NCBI GenBank assembly: GCA_051649785.1
Contig: JBOFHT010000097.1
Coordinates: forward strand, 1 to 37,645
Direction of reading: 5' to 3'
DNA: 37,645 nucleotides
Origin: JBOFHT01 sp051649785
GTDB lineage: Archaea > Methanobacteriota > Methanobacteria > Methanobacteriales > Methanobacteriaceae
The translations under genes and the position numbers were made by a program. This document shows positions 8,473-17,213 of the stretch, one piece after another (positions within the stretch are counted from its first letter, which is position 1; each line of letters begins with the position of its first letter). The notes beneath the pieces were generated by a model. That model ran no database searches. It was not told where the DNA came from and worked only from the letters and a program-made list of their open reading frames with translations.

Positions 8473-8805
8473 ATGGAAAATAATAAAACAATTAAAGGAA
8501 AAGCAATTAATATAGCTGACTTAGCTGATTATCAAGAAGAATCTGTTGTAAGTCGTGAAATTATTCGTAAAGAAGTTGGAACTGTAACAATATTTGCATT
8601 TGATGCAGGTCAAGGTTTAAGTGAGCATTCAGCTCCTTTTGATGCACTTGTTCAAATTATTGATGGGGAAGCTGAAATTACAATTTCCGGTGTAAAGAAC
8701 ACTGTAAAAAAAGGTGAGCTAATTATTATGCCGGCTAATGACCCTCATGCTTTAAATGCTGTTAAACCATTTAAAATGATTTTAACAATGATTCGTTCAA
8801 ATTAG
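8473..8805 (+). CDS. Cupin domain protein (110 aa)
   Basis: The small single-domain cupin has a double-stranded beta-helix that usually binds a metal and a small ligand. The first cupin motif is degenerate (AGQGLSEHSAPFDALVQIIDGEAEI, described here in two parts: AGQGLSEHSAPF then DALVQIIDGEAEI). The second motif is clearer: KKGELIIMPANDPHALNA. His residues in both motifs fit metal binding. GGTG lies upstream of ATG 8473. Stand-alone cupins of this size are common in methanogens and mostly uncharacterised; roles as sugar or stress-compound binding proteins are only guesses. It sits 71 bp before an SdpI-like gene, so co-transcription is possible. Confidence 0.88.
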   Translation: MENNKTIKGKAINIADLADYQEESVVSREIIRKEVGTVTIFAFDAGQGLSEHSAPFDALVQIIDGEAEITISGVKNTVKKGELIIMPANDPHALNAVKPFKMILTMIRSN

Positions 8806-8876
8806 ATTATTTCCTAACTTAAATTCTAACTTAAACTCTAATATAAACTCTAATATAATATTATGGTGTATTCAAT

Positions 8877-9569
8877 ATGAAGTTTACTAAATCAAATAAA
8901 TTAGCTTTTGCTCTATCTATTATTAACTATATTCTTCTAATTATAGCTAGCTCTTTTTTACCCGAACTTATTCCAATTCATATTAATGCTGGAGGTATTG
9001 TTGATGGGATGGGGAATAAATGGTTAATAACTTTGCTATTTGGTATTCTTCCAATTTTAGCAATTATTATTAAAATATTTTATGAAAATAAAGTACGTGT
9101 ATATAAATCTAATAAAAAAATAGCTAATAGAATTATAGATACCATAATCGTCTTTTTTGCCTTTTTATCATGGATTCCTATTATAATGGCTAATTATATA
9201 ATTTATACTGGAGGGTTAGATGCTTTAAAACTTGGCACAGTCTCAGGAATTCTAATTTACTTATTTTTAGGCGTTCCTCTAGCTATTCTATTTATTATTT
9301 TAGGTTATTATATTGGTGACATTAGATCCAACAGGTATTTAGGGATTAGGACTCCCTGGACACTTAGAAGCACAGAAGTCTGGAATAAAACCCATAACTT
9401 TGCTCGTTATTCTACAATATCTGGTGGGATTATTTTACTATTTAGTTCATTTGCCACTATTATTGTAAATAATATTTATATCTTAGTAGTTGGACTTATA
9501 TTAGCCATTGTAATGGTTGCATTAATTCCTATAATTTACTCATACTGTGTTTTTAAGAAAATTATATAA
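8877..9569 (+). CDS. SdpI family (DUF1648-like) membrane protein
   Basis: The 230-residue product has six to seven hydrophobic segments. The N-terminal part resembles DUF1648: a helix followed by LPELIPIHINAGGIVDGMGN, which corresponds to the family's P-hxHW-xxG-D-type loop. The later NRYLGIRTPWTLRSTEVWNK block (about 151-170) is the hallmark of SdpI/YhfL proteins. SdpI is the immunity and signalling protein against the SDP toxin in Bacillus subtilis. Archaeal members have no such toxin nearby, and none is visible here, so immunity should not be assumed. GGTG precedes ATG 8877. The likely role is in the cell envelope, with substrate or partner unknown. Confidence 0.85.
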   Translation: MKFTKSNKLAFALSIINYILLIIASSFLPELIPIHINAGGIVDGMGNKWLITLLFGILPILAIIIKIFYENKVRVYKSNKKIANRIIDTIIVFFAFLSWIPIIMANYIIYTGGLDALKLGTVSGILIYLFLGVPLAILFIILGYYIGDIRSNRYLGIRTPWTLRSTEVWNKTHNFARYSTISGGIILLFSSFATIIVNNIYILVVGLILAIVMVALIPIIYSYCVFKKII

Positions 9570-9972
9570 TTTAAATCTATCAATCCCTTTATTAATCCTA
9601 TTTATATGTAATTTAAAACAAAAGTATATAATGAAATGGTACAATTAATGGCGGATACTTAAATGAATTACTAAGAAATTTATTTTTTTTAATTTTAGAC
9701 TTTTTTCTTAGATTTATTACTTTCACCTATTCATTTCCAATATCTTTATTTTCACTACACCTATTTTCACTGTCCTATTTTTCTGCTATCATTTTCACTA
9801 CTTTCATAATAAATCAATTTTTTTAATCTTATTTTTTGAATTCTTTAGACTTAAAACATATTATAATATATACTAATAAATACAAAAATATATTTTTACT
9901 ATAATATTAGACACAAATAGTAAAACATATATATGGTTCGAAATAAATCTTTCATTATCATGGTGATTTAAT
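9570..9972. other. Intergenic region upstream of the ATP synthase operon, 403 bp
   Basis: No gene is seen. T-rich runs at 9682-9693 may end the SdpI-like transcript. A pyrimidine-rich patch holds three exact copies of ATTTTCACT (9748-9756, 9763-9771, 9791-9799) within 52 bp. The ATP synthase promoter is in the last 50 bp. Confidence 0.5.
9926..9935 (+). promoter_or_regulatory. TATA box of the ATP synthase operon
   Basis: AAAACATATATATGG has an archaeal TATA element about 40 bp before the first start codon. That places transcription start near 9955 and gives a short leader containing the GGTGAT ribosome-binding site (9961-9966). Confidence 0.5.
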
Positions 9973-10287
9973 ATGACAGTGATATCCGATGCAATTGCAA
10001 CGATTAAAAAAGCTGAATCTGATGCAGATAAGTTAATCGCTGATTCTAAAATTCAAGTTGATAGCTTGGTTGAAGAATCTAATGTAGAAGTTGAAAACTC
10101 TATAAAAGTGGCTAAAGAATCTGCTAATGAAGAAGCAAAAGGCATTGTGGCTAATGCCGAAGAAAAAGCAAAAAAAGAAGCCGTATCAATATCAAATGCA
10201 TCTACAAAAGAAGTTGAATTAATTAAATCTAATTCTGCCTCTAATGTAGGTGATGCAGCTAAGATTATTATTGAAAATGTACTTTAG
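9973..10287 (+). CDS. atpH: A1Ao ATP synthase subunit H
   Basis: The 104-residue product is almost entirely charged alpha helix, rich in Ala, Glu and Lys with heptad-like spacing, as expected for the coiled-coil peripheral-stalk subunit that pairs with subunit E to connect the A1 head to the membrane. The N-terminus VISDAIATIKKAESDADKLI matches the start of other methanogen H subunits, and the length is typical. The ATG at 9973 is preceded by GGTGATTTA. It is the first gene of the operon, and a 247-bp gap with direct repeats separates it from subunit I, unusual for such tightly packed operons and leaving room for a second promoter or processing site. Confidence 0.9.
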   Translation: MTVISDAIATIKKAESDADKLIADSKIQVDSLVEESNVEVENSIKVAKESANEEAKGIVANAEEKAKKEAVSISNASTKEVELIKSNSASNVGDAAKIIIENVL

Positions 10288-10381
10288 AATATACTTTAAT
10301 CAAATATTAAAAATATTAAAAGATTTTTGTATAAAAAAATAGTATAAAAAACAATAATTTTTATTAATTATGTGATAAATA

Positions 10382-10446
10382 TTTACAATAAATTAGCTTT
10401 ATAATAGATTAACTTTATAATACATTAGATTTACAATAAATTAGCT
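10382..10446. repeat. 17-bp direct repeat in the atpH-atpI gap
   Basis: TTTACAATAAATTAGCT occurs at 10382-10398 and again at 10430-10446. Between them are two related TTATAATA-type units. It could be slippage-derived, or could carry an internal promoter for atpI. Confidence 0.45.
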
Positions 10447-10534
10447 ATTATTTGCTAGAATATGTATATTTACACAATATTATCTGCTTTGTATTGATGT
10501 TTAATTAATTTTGTTAATAACATGTGTGATTTGA

Positions 10535-12574
10535 ATGTTCCGGACAGCAAGAATGCGAAAACTCAAAATAATAACGCTAGGTCTTTACACAGACTCTCTT
10601 ATAAGTGCTTTGCACGAAGAGGGAATTGTAGAGATTAGTGATATCTCTGAACGCATTCAGCAAGATCCAGAATGGGGTCAATTATTAAAACCTTCTAAAG
10701 TCACTCCACTTACAGGTAAGATTTCCTCTCTTCTAATGAAGACTACTGGGGTTAGCGAATTCTTAGGCTCTGCTTTAATTGAAAAGAAAAGCATGATGAG
10801 TCTTGTAAAGTCTTTGATAAATCCACCAGTTCCAGTTGCAGAAGAAGTTGAAATTTTAGATTCTGAAAGCTTAATAGCTAAAGCAGAATCTATGCTTGGT
10901 GAAGTGGAAAGTGAAACTAAGGTAATTGAAGATAAATTGGCGTCATTGGACTCACAAAAAGCTGAATTTACTAATGCTAAATCTATTGCCCAAAAGCTAA
11001 CTGATTTAGATGTTGATTTGGCTAATTTAGTAGATACTCAATATACATCTACTATTGTGGGAAGGATTGATGTTGGATCCTTAGAGACATTTAAGAAAGA
11101 CTCTGCTAATATTACTGATGAGATTGTTATTTTAGATAGTAACATTTCATTTGAAGGTAAAAAAGCAGCTGGCGATAAAATTGTAGTCGTAACGACTTTA
11201 AAAACATATAAAGATAAAATATACACTTTACTTAGAAAATTTGAATTTGAAAGGTATGAATTAGATAATCTTCAAGGGAAACCTAAAGAGATTATTGAAA
11301 ATGCTGAATCTAAACTCAAATCTATTGAAAGTGAGAAGTCTCAAGAACTACTAGCTCTTAAAGAGGTAGCTAAGAAATGGGATGATAAAATAATTGTTCT
11401 TAAAGAGCAATTAGAAATTGAAAAAGAAAGAAATGAAATATTTGCAACTTTTGGTGAAACTGAAAACACCCATATGCTTGAAGCATGGGTGCCTTTAAAA
11501 CAAGTGGATGAATCTAAAAACATAATTGATGCAGTTTGTGAAGGGCATGCTGTTGTAGATGTTGAAGATGTGGGGGATGATGATATTGATGTACCCGTTC
11601 TTCAAAATAATCCTAGATATGCAAAACCTTATGAATTACTTACAAATATGTACTCTCCACTTAGATACAATGAAGTGGATCCTACTATTTTATTAGCTAT
11701 TGTATTTCCATTTTTCTTTGGTTTCTGTTTAACTGATGCATTTTATGGGATAATATTAGTTATTATAGGAATAATTGCTTATTATGGTATGGGTAAAATC
11801 AATGAAACTATGAAAAGCTTTGGAGCTATTATTGTTGCCTGTGGGCTGTGGACTGTTTTACTAGGTCTTATTAGTAATGGGTTTATTGGTGATTTCTCAA
11901 CTAGGATCTTAGGATATGGTGATTTACCTACTGTAATTCCGGCATTTAATGCTTTTGTTAATCCTCAGAATATTCTTTTAGTTGCATTGCTTTGTGGTGT
12001 TATCTATACTAATATTGGTTTCATTATTGGGATTATTAATAACTTTAGATATGGCCGTAAAAAAGAAGCATTAGGTTCACAAATTGTTTGGTTCATTTTA
12101 GAAGCAGGAATTGTGTTCTTAGCATTAGGATTTGTAATGCCTACTATGGGTATGATTGGAACTGTAATTGGTGGAGTTTTAATTTTATCTAGTTTAGGAA
12201 TACTTCTTTATAGTGGAGGAGCTTATGGTATAATGGATATATTCTCTTTTATGGGAGATTTATTATCATATGCCCGTCTTTTAGCACTTTGTTTAGCTAC
12301 TGGTGGAATAGCTATGACTGTTAATATTGTAGCTCAGTTAGTTTATACAATGTTCCCTCCAATTCCAGTAGTTGGTGCAGCACTTGCATTTATAATTGCA
12401 GTAATTATATTCATCTTTGGACATATAGCTAACTTGCTTTTCCAGACCTTAGGTGCATTTATTAATTCATTGCGTTTACATTATGTTGAATTTTTTGCCC
12501 AATTTTACATGAGTGGTAAAAGTCAATTCAAAACTTTTAATGCAAATAGAGTATTTACAAAGCTTAGAAGATAA
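10535..12574 (+). CDS. atpI: A1Ao ATP synthase subunit I (a-type, ion channel half)
   Basis: The 679-residue protein starts MFRTARMRK like other archaeal I subunits. Residues 1 to about 370 form the cytoplasmic domain with long coiled coils (about 105-150 and 245-300). The rest is the membrane domain with about seven or eight helices, beginning near PTILLAIVFPFFFGFCLTDAF. The ion-translocating Arg lies in GDLLSYARLLALCLATGGIAM (in two parts: GDLLSYARLLA, LCLATGGIAM), followed by GHIANLLFQTLGAFINSLRL. This subunit forms the two half-channels next to the proteolipid ring. ATG 10535 has GTGAT five bases upstream. Length and domain order are normal for the family. Confidence 0.97.
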   Translation: MFRTARMRKLKIITLGLYTDSLISALHEEGIVEISDISERIQQDPEWGQLLKPSKVTPLTGKISSLLMKTTGVSEFLGSALIEKKSMMSLVKSLINPPVPVAEEVEILDSESLIAKAESMLGEVESETKVIEDKLASLDSQKAEFTNAKSIAQKLTDLDVDLANLVDTQYTSTIVGRIDVGSLETFKKDSANITDEIVILDSNISFEGKKAAGDKIVVVTTLKTYKDKIYTLLRKFEFERYELDNLQGKPKEIIENAESKLKSIESEKSQELLALKEVAKKWDDKIIVLKEQLEIEKERNEIFATFGETENTHMLEAWVPLKQVDESKNIIDAVCEGHAVVDVEDVGDDDIDVPVLQNNPRYAKPYELLTNMYSPLRYNEVDPTILLAIVFPFFFGFCLTDAFYGIILVIIGIIAYYGMGKINETMKSFGAIIVACGLWTVLLGLISNGFIGDFSTRILGYGDLPTVIPAFNAFVNPQNILLVALLCGVIYTNIGFIIGIINNFRYGRKKEALGSQIVWFILEAGIVFLALGFVMPTMGMIGTVIGGVLILSSLGILLYSGGAYGIMDIFSFMGDLLSYARLLALCLATGGIAMTVNIVAQLVYTMFPPIPVVGAALAFIIAVIIFIFGHIANLLFQTLGAFINSLRLHYVEFFAQFYMSGKSQFKTFNANRVFTKLRR

Positions 12575-12664
12575 TCAAAATTTAAAATAATCAAAACTTA
12601 AAAAATAATTATATAAGTATAATATAATATTGATATTTAATAAAAAATAATAGGGAGATTAAAA

Positions 12665-13150
12665 ATGGTTGAAATAGCAATAGGAACAGCTTTAGCAGCA
12701 ATAGGTGCAGGTGTAGCTATTGGATTTGCTGGTTTAGGATCAGGTCTAGGTCAAGGTATGGCAGCAGCAGGAAGTGTTGGTGCAGTAGCTGAAGATAATG
12801 ACATGTTTGCTCGTGGTATTATTTTCTCAGCTTTGCCAGAGACTCAGGCTATTTATGGATTTTTGATTGCAATTTTGTTATTAGTATTTTCAGGTTTACT
12901 TGGTGGAAACCAGATTACTGATGTAGGTGTTGGATTAGTAGCTATTGGTGTAGGAGCTTCTATTGGATTTGCAGGTCTTGGTTCTGGTATGGGTCAAGGT
13001 ATTGCAGCGGCTTCATCTGTTGGTGCTGTTGTTGAAGATAATGATATGTTTGCTCGTGGTATTATTTTCTCAGCTTTGCCAGAGACTCAGGCTATTTATG
13101 GGTTTTTGATTGCAATATTACTCATGGTATTCGGTGGAATTTTAGGTTAG
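12665..13150 (+). CDS. atpK: A1Ao ATP synthase subunit K (duplicated proteolipid, c ring)
   Basis: The 161-residue protein consists of two fused hairpins of about 81 residues, hence four membrane helices instead of two. The copies share GFAGLGSG, VEDNDMFARGIIFSALPETQ-like segments and IYGFLIAILL. Each copy has an ion-binding carboxylate (Glu59 and Glu140) followed by Thr (60, 141) and Tyr four residues later (64, 145), with a Gln in the partner helix (30, 111). This set fits Na+ binding and matches what is reported for Methanobrevibacter ruminantium, whose enzyme is Na+-coupled. The duplicated form is known in Methanobacteriales. The hairpins are also nearly identical in DNA over about 70 bp. 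An AGGGAG site precedes ATG 12665. Confidence 0.96.
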   Translation: MVEIAIGTALAAIGAGVAIGFAGLGSGLGQGMAAAGSVGAVAEDNDMFARGIIFSALPETQAIYGFLIAILLLVFSGLLGGNQITDVGVGLVAIGVGASIGFAGLGSGMGQGIAAASSVGAVVEDNDMFARGIIFSALPETQAIYGFLIAILLMVFGGILG

Positions 13151-13297
13151 TTTAGTAAAGATTTTAGTATTTTCAGCAATTTATTGTTTAGTAATATACT
13201 AATCTTTAAATTAAGCTGTAAATTCAATTAAAATACATCATTAAAATAAATCATTAAAATAAATCTTTAACTAATATTTAACTAAGGAGTTGAATAC

Positions 13298-13933
13298 ATG
13301 ACAGGGACAGATAAAATTGTCTCTAATATAATGTCCAAAGCTCAAAGCGAAGCTGACGTCATTATTCAAGAAGCTGAAGCAAAAGCTACTTCCATTAAAG
13401 AAGTAGGTAATAAAAAAGCTGAAGCTGAAAAGCAAAAGATAATTAATAATGCTAATAAGCAAGCTGATATGAAATATCAGCAAATTTTATCTGAAGCTAA
13501 GATGAATAGTCGTAGGGCAGAATTAGGGGCAAGAGAAGAATTAATTGAAGATGCATTTGAAAAAGCTAAAGAAGAACTAACGGATATTGCTTCCACTTCA
13601 GATAGTAAATATACAGATTCTCTTGTAGCTATTGTAAAAGAAGCCGCTTTAGAAATTGGTGGTGGAGATTTAGTTCTTTATGTAAAAACAGATGATATTG
13701 GGAAAATTGAAGGATCTATTGCAAGTATAGCTAGTGATATCAAAGCTGAAACTGGTAATGATACTAATATTACTGTCAGTGACAATATTGACGGTAAAAG
13801 TGTTAATATTATTGGTGGGGCTATTGTTAAAACTAAAGATGGTGATATTGAAGTTAATAACACCATTGAAGCAAGAATGTTAAGATTCAAAAAGGTTCTA
13901 AGAGCTGAAGTTGCAAAAGTTCTATTTAACTAA
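13298..13933 (+). CDS. atpE: A1Ao ATP synthase subunit E
   Basis: The 211-residue peripheral-stalk subunit has an N-terminal coiled coil (about 1-100) rich in Ala, Glu and Lys, with the start TGTDKIVSNIMSKAQSEADV typical of archaeal E subunits. The C-terminal globular domain (about 105-211) includes GGAIVKTKDGDIEVNNTIEAR, here cited as GGAIVKTKDGDIEV and NNTIEAR, the conserved end region that contacts the A/B head. It pairs with subunit H to form the stalk. AAGGAG lies upstream of ATG 13298. A 147-bp spacer with short ATTAAAATAAATC tandem repeats separates it from atpK; atpC follows after 12 bp. Confidence 0.95.
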   Translation: MTGTDKIVSNIMSKAQSEADVIIQEAEAKATSIKEVGNKKAEAEKQKIINNANKQADMKYQQILSEAKMNSRRAELGAREELIEDAFEKAKEELTDIASTSDSKYTDSLVAIVKEAALEIGGGDLVLYVKTDDIGKIEGSIASIASDIKAETGNDTNITVSDNIDGKSVNIIGGAIVKTKDGDIEVNNTIEARMLRFKKVLRAEVAKVLFN

Positions 13934-13945
13934 GGAGGGTAAATT

Positions 13946-15112
13946 ATGGCTGTTAACGATGTACTTGTCAGTTCAATTGGTTTATCTTCATTTGGTTTAT
14001 CTGATGGTGCTTTTCTAGCATTAATAATGTTAATCATTGTTATTGTTGGTGCTGTGGTTGTAGTTATAGTTAGTAGGCCTGTTTTGGACATATTTCCTTA
14101 TGTTCAGCCTAATGCACGTGTTAGGGCAAGGAAAGGTAGATTATTTGATGAAAAACAAATTTCTGAAATTGTTGAAGCAGATAATATTACTGAATTAACT
14201 AATTACCTTAGAGGGATTCCTGATTATGCGAAGCATGTTGAGAATTATCCTCTTGAAAAGGCATTAGATATGCAAATGGCTGAAACCTATGATTTACTAT
14301 CACGAATAGCTCCTAAAAACATTCAAAAAACTTTTGTTGTAATGGCTAAAAAATCAGATATTAGTAATATTAAATCACTAATTACAGCAAAAGCTGTTGG
14401 TTTAGATAATAAAGCTACCTTAAATTTACTAGTTCCAGGTGGTAAATTATTTGAAGACTTAGAAAGATTAGTTGATACTAATAATGTAACTGATGTTGTT
14501 GCAGGTCTTGAAGGAACTGAATATGCTTCTATTTTGGAAGATGCTCTTCCACAGTTTGAAGAATCAGGAATTGTTTTACCTTTAGAATCTGCTTTAGATA
14601 AATATTATTTTGAAAGAATTTTAAGAGCTTCTTCTGTAAGTGAAGATGAGAATGGTAAAATTTTACATTCTTATGTAGGATCTATTGTGGATATTGCTAA
14701 CTTAAAGCTTATATTAAGAGCAAAAGCAGATAATTTAAATTATGAATCTACTAGCCCATATATTGTTAATAAAGGATATCAACTTCGTGAATGGAAGCTA
14801 AAAGACTTAGCTGAAAGTGAAGATGTTGTTTCTGTTGTTAATAGTTTAGAAGGTACAGATTATGGACCAATTCTTAATGAGGCATTATCTAAATATAGTG
14901 AAAATGCATCTTTAGAAGTATTTGAAAAGGCTTTAGATACTTATATTATTGATACTGCACATTCATTATCATTAAGAAAGCCTTTGGGGATAGGACCTAT
15001 AATAGGATTCTTATCTAAAAAAGAAATTGAACTAAGAAATTTGAAAATGGTTATTAGAGCAAAAAGGGAAAATAACTTTCCTGTATCAGCTATAACGGAG
15101 ATGTTAATGTGA
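13946..15112 (+). CDS. atpC: A1Ao ATP synthase subunit C with N-terminal membrane helix
   Basis: The 388-residue protein is the funnel-shaped subunit that couples the central stalk to the proteolipid ring (related to V-ATPase subunit d). Residues about 18-48 form a strong hydrophobic helix (ALIMLIIVIVGAVVVVIVS) absent from many soluble C subunits of other archaea. After PNARVRARKG comes the normal all-helical body with three repeated segments, each containing an LRAK or IRAK-like element (for example LKLILRAKADNL and LKMVIRAKREN). AAGGAGGG lies 6 bp upstream of ATG 13946. The stop codon overlaps the GTG start of atpF, indicating translational coupling. Confidence 0.94.
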   Translation: MAVNDVLVSSIGLSSFGLSDGAFLALIMLIIVIVGAVVVVIVSRPVLDIFPYVQPNARVRARKGRLFDEKQISEIVEADNITELTNYLRGIPDYAKHVENYPLEKALDMQMAETYDLLSRIAPKNIQKTFVVMAKKSDISNIKSLITAKAVGLDNKATLNLLVPGGKLFEDLERLVDTNNVTDVVAGLEGTEYASILEDALPQFEESGIVLPLESALDKYYFERILRASSVSEDENGKILHSYVGSIVDIANLKLILRAKADNLNYESTSPYIVNKGYQLREWKLKDLAESEDVVSVVNSLEGTDYGPILNEALSKYSENASLEVFEKALDTYIIDTAHSLSLRKPLGIGPIIGFLSKKEIELRNLKMVIRAKRENNFPVSAITEMLM

Positions 15113-15444
15113 GTTCAATAGCTATTATTGGAGATAATGATACTGTTACCGGATTCCGCTTAGGTGGAATTAAAGAAGGTATTGTTATTTCAAATGAAGA
15201 AAGTGAAAAAGCTAGAGAAGAAGCTGAAGAAGCTCTTGATACATTAGTAAAAAGTGATATATCTATTATATTCATAACAGAAGTTATTGCTGATAATATA
15301 AGAGAATATATTGATAAAAAAATCGGTTCAGATGTATTACCAATGATTATTGAAATACCAGATAAATCTGGCCCATCTGAAAGAGATAGTGACCCGATGG
15401 GAGAACTTATTAAGAGAGTTATTGGGGTTGAGATGGTAAAATGA
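15109..15444 (+). CDS. atpF: A1Ao ATP synthase subunit F
   Basis: The 111-residue product is the small central-stalk subunit with a Rossmann-like N-terminal domain: SSIAIIGDNDTVTGFRLGGI at the start, then SDISIIFITEVIADNI near 45-60, and a C-terminal part with PMIIEIPDKSGPSE. The start is GTG at 15109, overlapping the atpC stop in the arrangement GTGA, with GGAG at 15096-15099 inside atpC. The end overlaps the ATG of atpA by four bases. Length and motifs are typical. The strand-opposite frame over this region is a shadow. Confidence 0.95.
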   Translation: MSSIAIIGDNDTVTGFRLGGIKEGIVISNEESEKAREEAEEALDTLVKSDISIIFITEVIADNIREYIDKKIGSDVLPMIIEIPDKSGPSERDSDPMGELIKRVIGVEMVK

Positions 15445-17210
15445 TTAAAGAAGGAAATATTATTAAAGTTGCGGGTCCTGTTATCGTCGCAGATGGGATG
15501 AGAGGAACTCAAATGTATGAAATGGTTAAGGTAGGTGATTCTAAACTCATTGGAGAAATTATTGAGTTAGAAGGCGACACTGCAACCATTCAAGTTTATG
15601 AAGAAACTGCTGGTTTAAAACCTGGTGAGAAGATTGAAAGTACTGGTGGACCATTATCTGTAGAATTAGGTCCAGGAATTATGGGTTCCATTTTTGATGG
15701 AATTCAAAGACCACTTGATGTTATTAAAGCTAAGTCTGGTTCTTTTATTGAAAGAGGAATTGATGTTCCATCTATTAATAAAGAGAAAAAATGGACTTTC
15801 CAACCAACCGTAAGTGTTGGAGATACTGTAAGAAGTGGGGACATTATTGGAGAAGTTAAAGAAACTTCTGCTGTTGTTCAAAAAATATTAATTCCACCTA
15901 GTATTACTGGTATTGACTTTGTAGGTACTGTTAAAAGTATTGCAAATACTGGTGAATACAATGTTTCAGAAGACATTATTGAAATTGAAACTGAAAATGG
16001 AATTAAAACTTTCCAAATGTTACAAAAATGGCCTGTAAGAAAAGGAAGACCTTATGGTAAAAAACTTGATCCTGATGTACCACTTATAACTGGTCAAAGA
16101 ACTCAAGATACCTTTTTCCCAGTAGCTAAAGGTGGTTCTGCAGCTATTCCGGGTCCATTTGGATCAGGTAAAACTGTTACACAACAGCAATTAGCTAAAT
16201 GGGCAGATGCGGATATTATTGTTTATGTAGGTTGTGGAGAACGTGGAAATGAAATGACTGAGGTACTTTTAGAGTTCCCAGAACTCGAAGATCCAAAAAC
16301 TGGAAATCCACTTATGGACAGAACTGTTCTTATTGCAAATACTTCTAATATGCCAGTAGCAGCTCGTGAAGCTTGTGTATACACGGGTATTACTATTGCT
16401 GAGTATTTCCGTGATCAAGGTTACGACGTAGCACTTATGGCGGATTCTACCTCACGTTGGGCAGAAGCTATGAGAGAGATTTCTGGACGTCTTGAAGAAA
16501 TGCCTGGTGAAGAAGGTTATCCTGCATACTTAGCTTCCCGTCTTGCTCAATTCTATGAAAGAGCTGGAAGAGTTAATACTTTAGGAACTGAAAGTCTTGT
16601 TTCTTCTGTTACTATTGTTGGTGCAGTATCTCCTCCTGGTGGGGACTTATCTGAGCCAGTTACTCAAAATACACTACGTATTTGTAAAGTATTTTGGGCA
16701 CTTGATGCATCTCTTGCAGATAAACGTCATTTCCCTTCAATTGATTGGTTACAAAGTTATTCATTGTACATAGATAGTGTACAAGGATGGTGGGAAGAAA
16801 ATGCTGGTCCTGATTGGAGAGAAACTCGTGATGAAGCTATGATATTATTACAAAAAGAATCTGAATTACAAGAAATTGTACAACTTGTAGGTCCTGATGC
16901 TTTACCTGATAGTGAGCAAGTAACTTTAGAGACTACAAGAATGATTCGTGAAGATTTCTTACAACAGAATGCTTATGATGATGTAGATACTTACTGTTCT
17001 CCCTCTAAACAATATGAGTTATTAAAAACTATTGTAAACTTCCAAAAAGAAGCTTCAAAAGCATTAGAAAGAGGAGTACCTTCTGCAGATATTATTGCTT
17101 TACCAGTTAAAGAAGAAATTGGTAGGTTAAAATTTGTTGCTGAAGATATTTTCCCAGCTAAAGTTAAAGAAGTTAATGATGATATTGTTAAACAGTGTAG
17201 TGGGGTGTAA
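15441..17210 (+). CDS. atpA: A1Ao ATP synthase catalytic subunit A
   Basis: The 589-residue catalytic subunit hydrolyses or makes ATP in the A3B3 head. The N-terminal beta barrel is followed by the archaeal/vacuolar 'non-homologous region' (about 115-185). The Walker A loop GPFGSGKT is at residues 238-245, with Walker B-like VALMADSTSRWAEA and the catalytic GERGNEMTE block in between. The C-terminal helical domain ends KQCSGV. The ATGA overlap with atpF couples translation, and atpB starts three bases after the stop. Nothing in the active site is missing. Confidence 0.98.
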   Translation: MIKEGNIIKVAGPVIVADGMRGTQMYEMVKVGDSKLIGEIIELEGDTATIQVYEETAGLKPGEKIESTGGPLSVELGPGIMGSIFDGIQRPLDVIKAKSGSFIERGIDVPSINKEKKWTFQPTVSVGDTVRSGDIIGEVKETSAVVQKILIPPSITGIDFVGTVKSIANTGEYNVSEDIIEIETENGIKTFQMLQKWPVRKGRPYGKKLDPDVPLITGQRTQDTFFPVAKGGSAAIPGPFGSGKTVTQQQLAKWADADIIVYVGCGERGNEMTEVLLEFPELEDPKTGNPLMDRTVLIANTSNMPVAAREACVYTGITIAEYFRDQGYDVALMADSTSRWAEAMREISGRLEEMPGEEGYPAYLASRLAQFYERAGRVNTLGTESLVSSVTIVGAVSPPGGDLSEPVTQNTLRICKVFWALDASLADKRHFPSIDWLQSYSLYIDSVQGWWEENAGPDWRETRDEAMILLQKESELQEIVQLVGPDALPDSEQVTLETTRMIREDFLQQNAYDDVDTYCSPSKQYELLKTIVNFQKEASKALERGVPSADIIALPVKEEIGRLKFVAEDIFPAKVKEVNDDIVKQCSGV

Positions 17211-17213
17211 ATA

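Noticed and set aside
8877..9569. Toxin-immunity pair around the SdpI-like gene
   Set aside because: No peptide toxin or SdpR-like regulator is found beside it. SdpI-family proteins are widespread without toxins.
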